Assembly: GCA_013205415.1 (NCBI GenBank)
Contig: JABMMY010000301.1
Location: forward strand, 1 to 8,017
Origin: Deltaproteobacteria bacterium
Lineage (GTDB): Bacteria; Bdellovibrionota; FAC87; UBA2466
DNA: 8,017 nucleotides
Direction of reading: 5' to 3'
Both the position numbers and the translations under genes were made by a program. Of this stretch, positions 1-5,359 are shown piece after piece. Numbering within the stretch: the first letter of the stretch is position 1; each line of letters opens with the position of its first letter. The notes under the pieces were generated by a model. That model worked only from the letters and a program-made list of their open reading frames with translations. It ran no database searches and was not told the DNA's origin.

Positions 1-452
1 CTCTCAATTAGAGCCAAATAGACTAAATCTTCAGGGAGTCCTGCTTTTTTGAATATCTGTTTCATCATAGGAATGTAGCGACTAGAGCGTGATAGATATC
101 GCTCCATGTGCCCTCGACCCCTACCTGTAAAGTAATCGATCCATCCCTCAACACGAGAATTCATAGTAATGGGAAAATCGTAGCGACTATTATCGTAGAG
201 GTTTTGAGTGTTGGGATCTTCTATTCTAATGACCTCATCAATGGTCAAATTTTCGATATCGGAAGCGGAACGTGATCTTATCTCTTTTTGAAAAGGAATG
301 ATATTTTGCGTTGGGGTAGCCGTTGCAATGGTAAAGTCACGAGCGGCCTCTGTGTGATCGGTCACTAGTGGAGTGGGGCCGGTGGAACAGGATGAGATAA
401 ATACTGAAAGGATACCCATAACCGTCCATATTAGATTCGAATTGCGTTTCAT
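1..452 (-). CDS. mltD: MltD-like membrane-bound lytic murein transglycosylase, N-terminal part (3' end outside window)
   Basis: Partial gene: 150 complete codons are visible and the rest lies beyond base 1. The ATG at 452 is preceded by AGGAG at 7 nt spacing. Residues 1-21 form a lipoprotein signal: a basic MKR start, a hydrophobic core, then lipobox ISSC with Cys22 as the lipidated residue. Ser follows it, which in enteric bacteria favours the outer membrane. Residues 23-90 are a polar, low-complexity linker. From about residue 92 the sequence matches the start of the SLT (GH23-type) domain of MltD proteins: a WIDYFTGRGRGHMERYL segment (104-120), then GLPEDLVYLALIE (138-150). In this family the Glu of that LPxxLxxLxxIES motif is the general acid that cleaves the MurNAc-GlcNAc bond with 1,6-anhydro formation. 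Here it is Glu150, the last full codon. LysM repeats often follow in this family but cannot be seen. Family assignment is firm; the exact symbol is by resemblance. Confidence 0.88.
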   Translation of the reverse strand, partial: MKRNSNLIWTVMGILSVFISSCSTGPTPLVTDHTEAARDFTIATATPTQNIIPFQKEIRSRSASDIENLTIDEVIRIEDPNTQNLYDNSRYDFPITMNSRVEGWIDYFTGRGRGHMERYLSRSSRYIPMMKQIFKKAGLPEDLVYLALIE

Positions 453-459
453 TTATCTT

Positions 460-464
460 CTCCT
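460..464 (-). promoter_or_regulatory. Shine-Dalgarno site of the lytic transglycosylase gene
   Basis: On the minus strand AGGAG lies 7 nt before the ATG at 452. It is the clearest ribosome binding site at the left end and supports that ATG as the start, which also gives a complete lipoprotein signal. Confidence 0.7.
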
Positions 465-496
465 ATACGGACCGACTAAGTTCAGAAACCTAGCAT

Positions 497-502
497 AGTA
501 TA
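497..502 (-). promoter_or_regulatory. Possible -10 box upstream of the lytic transglycosylase gene
   Basis: The minus strand reads TATACT here, five of six bases of the sigma-70 -10 consensus, followed by ATGCTAGG. Transcription would start near 490, giving a leader of about 38 nt before the ATG at 452. No good -35 hexamer sits 16-18 bases upstream (that stretch reads around TGTGTT), so this is a weak call. It lies in the longest gap inside the gene run (104 bases), where a separate promoter would be plausible. Confidence 0.3.
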
Positions 503-556
503 ACCAACTCTTACAATGAAACACACTCAGGATTTCAAGAAAACAAAGATGGGATT

Positions 557-814
557 TTAATGCAGAGAATCGTTTTTTCTTAAATGGCAACGATCAAGAA
601 GAGATGTCATGATCTCTCTGACATAACTCGCGGCGGCAGTCCTTAGCTGTTCTAAATTTAAATTATTAAGATTAATATTTTTACGTTCTAGAATCTCTTT
701 GAGCTCTTTGGTAAGCACTTCGGTAGGTAACCCTGTCAATTTGACGACGTGAGTGAGTAAGGCATCACCTTTTTTACGTCGGCCAATTAATTGTTTTTTC
801 TTTTTTTGTGGCAT
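557..814 (-). CDS. Small, very basic protein of unknown function downstream of dnaB
   Basis: I do not recognise a family. The 85-residue product begins with a strongly cationic stretch (residues 4-15: four lysines, then GRRKK). It continues with a likely helical region rich in Leu, Lys and Glu (about 26-46), an Asn/Leu turn (46-54) and a second predicted helix (55-75, LEQLRTAAASYVREIM). The two-helix pattern with a Lys/Arg tail could suit nucleic-acid binding, but that is inference. The ATG at 814 is the only usual start in the frame, because an upstream TGA closes it and no ATG, GTG or TTG intervenes. The ribosome site is poor, with only AAGG directly touching the ATG. It begins 65 bases after the dnaB stop on the same strand, so co-transcription is likely. 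Codons 3-9 include runs of seven and six A on the coding strand. It could be a spurious ORF, but the amphipathic helical pattern argues for a real gene. Confidence 0.6.
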   Translation of the reverse strand: MPQKKKKQLIGRRKKGDALLTHVVKLTGLPTEVLTKELKEILERKNINLNNLNLEQLRTAAASYVREIMTSLLDRCHLRKNDSLH

Positions 815-879
815 CCTTAGGTCTCGGGTAAAATCGTAGCATAAGAAAAGTCAGAATGTCCTATATTTTTTATATTATT

Positions 880-2217
880 TTAAATCGATTGAGTGCTTAG
901 ATTTTCAAAGGAGGTATATTGTCCTAACCAAGCCACCTTTGCAGATCCTTGAGGGCCGTTACGATGTTTTTTAATAATGAATTCTGCCATACTCACAGAT
1001 CCCGGCTGTGTATTTTCATTATCATCCCTATGAATGAATAAAATGATATCGGCATCCTGCTCAATGGCGCCCGACTCTCTAAGATCCGCTAGCATAGGTC
1101 GTTTGTCAGGACGACTTTCAATCTGGCGATTTAGCTGAGAGAGGGCTAAGACAGGAACATTTAGTTCCTTGGCTAATGCCTTTAAAGAACGCGAGATATC
1201 GGCGATTACCTTTTCTCTATGGTCATTTTTATTGGTGGCACCCATAATCTGAAGGTAGTCGACCACAATTAGACCAATCTCACCCAGTTCACTTTTTATC
1301 TTCCGTGCCTTACTTCTCATTTCTAAAACGGTGAGAGAGGGCGTGTCGTCAATGTAAATAGGAGCTTCAGAAAGTCTGCCCGCCCCTCGGGTGAGGCGGT
1401 CCCAATCCTGTTCACTTAATTTACCAGTTCTTAATTTTGTGGAATCGACCTTTCCTTCGGCTGCGAGTAATCTAGAAACGATCTGCTCCTTCGCCATTTC
1501 AAGAGAGAAAAAGACAACCGGAGCCTTGGTATGAGTGGCCGCATGTCGAGTGACGCCTAATGAAAAACTAGTTTTTCCCATTCCAGGACGGCAGGCCACA
1601 ATAATAAGATCCGACTTCTGAAATCCCTGTGTGATTTTATCTAAATCAACAAAACCGGAGGGGACTCCAGTGAGTTGTCCTTGATTTTCAAATCTTTTTT
1701 CAAGCTCTTTAAAGGCATCTTTAACGATATCTCTTAAAGGAATTAAGCTTCTGGATTGTTTGGAACTAGAAAGAGCAAAAATTTTCTTTTCTGCGTAGTC
1801 TAAAACCTCTTCCGTACTTTCACTAGGGTCTAGCCCGCGGCTTGAAATATCATTACAGGCGGTGACTAGGTTTCGTTTGATAGCTTGGTCACGAATTAAT
1901 TTAGCATGGTATTCGGCATTTAAAGCGGTGGGGACCCTCTCTAAAAGTTCGGCTAGGTAGGCCGCCCCTCCGACCTCTTCATACACTCCAAGGGATTTCA
2001 TCTTGGAGGTGAGGGTGACAATATCGATCGGTTGGCTGTGGGAAATTAACTCCACCATGGTTCCAAATATTTTTCCATGAGAGGGTCGATAAAAATCTTC
2101 GGCAGAGAGAAACTCGATCACCTTATGAAAGACCTGGTTATCAATCAAGATACTACCAAGGACAGACTGTTCAGCCTCCAGGTTTTGTGGGGGCAGTTTG
2201 GAATTAAATTGATTCAT
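880..2217 (-). CDS. dnaB: Replicative DNA helicase DnaB
   Basis: Hexameric 5'-3' helicase that unwinds the chromosome at the replication fork and recruits primase. The 445-residue length is normal, and no intein interrupts it. Residues 8-110 are the DnaB N-terminal domain (PQNLEAEQSVLGSIL at the start, DFYRPSHGKIF at 41-51). A linker helix follows to about 180. The RecA-like domain then has Walker A ACRPGMGKTS (208-217, Lys215), FSLEM with the likely catalytic Glu240, Walker B LIVVDYLQ (316-323, Asp320), the LALSQLNRQIE segment (357-367, sensor Gln361), DLRESGAIEQDAD (378-390) and the KKHRNGP element (416-422). Arg419 matches the arginine finger that reaches the neighbouring subunit. The ATG at 2217 starts the conserved domain directly, though only a weak AAGAA precedes it. 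It lies 55 bases after rmuC and 65 before the small basic gene. It is not next to rpsF-rpsR-rplI, its neighbours in many bacteria. Confidence 0.97.
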   Translation of the reverse strand: MNQFNSKLPPQNLEAEQSVLGSILIDNQVFHKVIEFLSAEDFYRPSHGKIFGTMVELISHSQPIDIVTLTSKMKSLGVYEEVGGAAYLAELLERVPTALNAEYHAKLIRDQAIKRNLVTACNDISSRGLDPSESTEEVLDYAEKKIFALSSSKQSRSLIPLRDIVKDAFKELEKRFENQGQLTGVPSGFVDLDKITQGFQKSDLIIVACRPGMGKTSFSLGVTRHAATHTKAPVVFFSLEMAKEQIVSRLLAAEGKVDSTKLRTGKLSEQDWDRLTRGAGRLSEAPIYIDDTPSLTVLEMRSKARKIKSELGEIGLIVVDYLQIMGATNKNDHREKVIADISRSLKALAKELNVPVLALSQLNRQIESRPDKRPMLADLRESGAIEQDADIILFIHRDDNENTQPGSVSMAEFIIKKHRNGPQGSAKVAWLGQYTSFENLSTQSI

Positions 2218-2272
2218 GTGAGTTTCTTATTTCAAATAAAACAGGGTACGGCAATGACCTTGCAATAATTAA

Positions 2273-3463
2273 TTAGATCGCAGATTGAGGCAGTGCGCCA
2301 ATTTCTGTAGGCAGGGAGCTCTCATCTTCAGCTCCTGTTAAACGAGTGACCGAAGACTGATATCTCGAAAGGTGGGTATTGGCAGTATTAAAGACGGTCT
2401 GTGCCTTTTCTAAAGAGTTTCCAACCTCTAAAAAACGACCCTCAAAGTTTTTGAAATGCTGTTGAGACTTTTTAATTTCTAAAATGGTCTTTTCTACCCC
2501 TTTGGCCATGTCGTAATAACTTCGCGATAAGGCTAGCGAGTGAAGTGTGATTGAAAGGGTGTTGGGAGAAACGGCAAAAATTCTAAGTTTGGCAAGATCC
2601 TCACAAAGCTTTAAATTTTTTAGAATTTCAAAATAAAGGGTTTCACTGGGGACAAAGAGAAGGGCTAGTTCCGTCGTGCCATGCTCTGGATGAATATATT
2701 TATCGCGAATACTTTTTGCGAGACCTTTCATCACATCGGAAAGATTTTTTCTGGCTACCTCAAGTTTTAAAGGGTCATTGGTCTCAAATAAGGGAAGCAC
2801 CTGTTCTCTTGGAAATTTACTATCAATGGGAAGTACTTTAGTAGGATATTTAATCACGGCATCTACCCGCTCTGTAGATCCTGGAACGATTTGATATTGT
2901 AATTCAAAAGCATCCTGCGGCAATAGATCGCTGAGTAGTTGTTCTAAAATAGCCTCTCCAAAATTGCCTCTCAAATGAGGAAGTTTTAGCAGGTTATTAA
3001 GATCATTAATCGATTGTCCCACCGTATTTAAATTCTGTAACTGCAGCTCGGCCTGTTTTAAGTGGGTTTGAATCTTTTCGAAATGTAAAAAACCATCTTT
3101 AAGGTTTTGTTCTAATTTGGTTCCTACACTCAGAGAGAGAGAGGTTAATTGTTGGTCCAATCGTTGATCAATGTGAGCCACCTTTTGTTCAAGAATTAAG
3201 GTGGTATTAGCCAGTCCTGCCTGCATCTCTTTACGGCTGTTTTGAATCGCATCCTGTATCTCAGTTCGTTGCGAGGTGCTCTTTATGTCGTAGTTTTTTT
3301 CAAATTCCTTTTGTGAAAATAGTATGTTTCGTTGCAGCCCTTCAACGGAGTCTTGCAGTAGTTTAAAACCGGAACCCAATTGATTCTGATTAGCTTTATG
3401 AAATAGAGAAAAAAGAAGGAATAAAAGACCCACACACAACACAGAGGCGACTATCCAAATCAT
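2273..3463 (-). CDS. rmuC: DNA recombination protein RmuC (membrane-anchored, nuclease-like)
   Basis: RmuC family proteins limit recombination at inverted repeats and have been linked to DNA quality control; their biochemical action is poorly defined. The 396-residue product has one N-terminal membrane helix (residues 2-21). A long, probably coiled-coil region follows (about 30-160, rich in Gln, Leu, Lys and Glu). The conserved RmuC core comes next: LRGNFGEAILEQLL (164-177), RVDAVIKYP (199-207), LPIDSKFP (211-218), LALLFVPSE (266-274) and VSPNTL (298-303). Asp201 followed by Asp214-x-Lys216 fits a PD-(D/E)xK nuclease pattern, as proposed for this family. A second helical stretch covers about 320-372, and the tail is short and polar. 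The ATG at 3463 is the only usual start after an in-frame TAG ten codons upstream, and it gives a complete membrane anchor. No Shine-Dalgarno sequence is visible, which may mean coupling to the gene before it, 46 bases away. Confidence 0.94.
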   Translation of the reverse strand: MIWIVASVLCVGLLFLLFSLFHKANQNQLGSGFKLLQDSVEGLQRNILFSQKEFEKNYDIKSTSQRTEIQDAIQNSRKEMQAGLANTTLILEQKVAHIDQRLDQQLTSLSLSVGTKLEQNLKDGFLHFEKIQTHLKQAELQLQNLNTVGQSINDLNNLLKLPHLRGNFGEAILEQLLSDLLPQDAFELQYQIVPGSTERVDAVIKYPTKVLPIDSKFPREQVLPLFETNDPLKLEVARKNLSDVMKGLAKSIRDKYIHPEHGTTELALLFVPSETLYFEILKNLKLCEDLAKLRIFAVSPNTLSITLHSLALSRSYYDMAKGVEKTILEIKKSQQHFKNFEGRFLEVGNSLEKAQTVFNTANTHLSRYQSSVTRLTGAEDESSLPTEIGALPQSAI

Positions 3464-3509
3464 GGCGAGAATATAGCAGCCGATAATCCACTACGCCATG
3501 CTAAAAGAG

Positions 3510-5312
3510 CTAAACCAATTGACGCTTCATATAATCGATGGTGGAGGGTAACCTATGAATCATGTATTCATTTTCCATCCTCATTCTAGGCAATACTAGC
3601 TCTGCAAAATTCAAAATAAGCTCTCTTCTAGCGGTATCCCCTGCCGGTAGATGGTCACTTAAAGACTTAAGAGCATAATAATCGCTCGTAATCCTAGCTA
3701 GCCGTTCGGCCACTAAAAAAGGATAGGTGAGGTCCGTTTTTGCGGTTAACAGATTTAATGAAAAGTCCTTTAAAAATTGTTGGATATTAGAATGTTTTAG
3801 CGAATCGATATCCGATTTAAATTTATCCTTTAAAATACTCATCAAAATAGATTTAATGGCGAGGTTTAATTCATTTCTAGCCTTTAAAACATTCGCTTTA
3901 ATAGGATCTCTTGTTATTTTCGCCTCTGCCCACGCGCCTGCTAGTGATCCTAAAAACCCGGTGGCATTCACTGCGACATCTTTTAAAGTATCTTTTAAAA
4001 CCATTAACGATTGGATCTGTGAAGTCCCTTCATAAATCGGATAGATAATAGTTTCTCGTAGTAGTCTCTCGACTGGATAATCTTTACAAACTCCATAGCC
4101 ACCAAAAAGCTGAACCGCATTTCTTGAGATCGTAATAGCCTTTTCGCAGCAGTAATATTTACACAGGGGTGTGAGTCGACGATAACGTTTTCTCCATTTT
4201 TTAAAGGCCTTATCATCACCCTGTTTTTTTGCAACTCTCATTAAGTCAAACGACATCGCGCCTTCATTTACTAAAGCGCGCATCGCGGAGATCTCCATCT
4301 CCATTTCATAGATCATATCGGCTACCATCGGGTGCTGAAAAATGGGTTTCCCCATAGTGATTCTCTGCTTAGCATAGTTTTTAGCCTCTTCTAGAGAGGC
4401 GCAGGCAATGCCAGTAGCTAAAGCAGCCATAGCTAATCTCGCATCGTTCATCAAATCCAACATCACCTTAAAACCCTCTCCTTCAGGTCCTAAAAGTTCT
4501 CCTATTGAATTTTCAAAAACGATCTCGCAGGTAGGTGAAGCATGAAGGCAAACCTTCTCCTCAATTCGGGTCACTCGGTAGTTATCTTTCTCACCTATTT
4601 TTCTTGGAATAATAAGAACCGATAATCCTTGAAGGCCTTTGCTAGTAGCATCTGTTCTAGCTAACGCAAAGGTGACATCTCCCGAACCACTGGTAATGAA
4701 GATCTTATTTCCGTTAACAATATATTGATCCCCGACACGTTTAGCGGAGGTTCTTAATTGCCCAAGATCAGAACCCGCACTGGGCTCTGTGAGTGCCATC
4801 GAAGTTTTCCATTCTAGAGAAAGTAGTTTGGGTAAAATGCGTGTTTTCTGCTCCTCAGTACCCCAAGTTTCTACAAAGGGAACCATAGAGTAGGCCGCTA
4901 CCGTGAGTGCGGTATTAGGGCAGGCGTGGGCCAGTATTTCTAAGGCCATTGCCTGTATCGATTGGGGCAGATTAAACCCATTATTAGCCCTACTGGCTAG
5001 ACCACTAAAAACGCCCAGCTCTAATAGGCGTTTAATATTTTCCTCTAGAGGGGCAGGTAGAATGACCTCACCCTCTTTTAAATGGGCTCCTATTCGGTCA
5101 ACGGCCTCGGCCTGTGGGCGAATCACGGTCCCAGCTAATTTGCCCAATTCCTCAAGCACTCCATAATAAAACTCCATGGCCTCCTCTGGAGATTTAAAAA
5201 AGTTTTTCTCTCCAAAGCTCTCTTCAAGGGGAAATGCTAGTTTAGAAAGTTCACAGTATTTTTTTAGTTGTTCAATGCGGTCGGGAAAATCGGTGAAAAG
5301 ATTTTGTGCCAT
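3510..5312 (-). CDS. Acyl-CoA dehydrogenase, long (about 600-residue) type
   Basis: FAD-dependent flavoprotein that makes the alpha-beta double bond in an acyl-CoA thioester, passing electrons to electron-transfer flavoprotein. With the start chosen here it has 600 residues. An N-terminal extension (1-60) is followed by the helical N-domain (to about 165), the beta domain with signature MALTEPSAGSDL (172-183) and the C-terminal helical domain (about 280-440). The second signature runs from GGYGVCKDYPVERLLRE (404-420) to YEGTSQIQ (427-434). Glu428 aligns with the catalytic base of medium-chain dehydrogenases (YEGTSQIQ motif). An extra C-terminal helical region (440-600) marks the long subfamily that includes DmdC-type enzymes. 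Substrate cannot be read from the sequence. I chose ATG 5312 because AGGAG sits 6 nt before it. The frame also opens at TTG 5363, overlapping the upstream stop, which would add 17 unremarkable residues. No ETF or thiolase genes lie beside it. Confidence 0.95.
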   Translation of the reverse strand: MAQNLFTDFPDRIEQLKKYCELSKLAFPLEESFGEKNFFKSPEEAMEFYYGVLEELGKLAGTVIRPQAEAVDRIGAHLKEGEVILPAPLEENIKRLLELGVFSGLASRANNGFNLPQSIQAMALEILAHACPNTALTVAAYSMVPFVETWGTEEQKTRILPKLLSLEWKTSMALTEPSAGSDLGQLRTSAKRVGDQYIVNGNKIFITSGSGDVTFALARTDATSKGLQGLSVLIIPRKIGEKDNYRVTRIEEKVCLHASPTCEIVFENSIGELLGPEGEGFKVMLDLMNDARLAMAALATGIACASLEEAKNYAKQRITMGKPIFQHPMVADMIYEMEMEISAMRALVNEGAMSFDLMRVAKKQGDDKAFKKWRKRYRRLTPLCKYYCCEKAITISRNAVQLFGGYGVCKDYPVERLLRETIIYPIYEGTSQIQSLMVLKDTLKDVAVNATGFLGSLAGAWAEAKITRDPIKANVLKARNELNLAIKSILMSILKDKFKSDIDSLKHSNIQQFLKDFSLNLLTAKTDLTYPFLVAERLARITSDYYALKSLSDHLPAGDTARRELILNFAELVLPRMRMENEYMIHRLPSTIDYMKRQLV

Positions 5313-5318
5313 GCCAGT

Positions 5319-5323
5319 CTCCT
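5319..5323 (-). promoter_or_regulatory. Shine-Dalgarno site that decides the dehydrogenase start
   Basis: On the minus strand AGGAG lies 6 nt before the ATG at 5312. This near-ideal arrangement is why the shorter 600-residue product is preferred over one begun at TTG 5363, whose only candidate site (AGGAGGG, 5364-5370) abuts the codon. Confidence 0.75.
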
Positions 5324-5359
5324 GATTGGCACTAATGGTAACTTTTAGAAAAGAAAAAC

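Noticed and set aside
503..556. TGAAA..TTTCA inverted repeat after the small basic gene as a terminator
   Set aside because: The stem is five pairs with a large loop and no following T run on the coding strand.
2218..2272. Possible dnaB promoter (TTGCCG, 17 bases, AATAAG)
   Set aside because: Each hexamer matches only about four of six bases, and the start point would fall almost on the ATG.
4903..5166. Plus-strand open frame of 87 codons opposite the dehydrogenase
   Set aside because: Antisense to conserved acyl-CoA dehydrogenase coding sequence, with no independent support.
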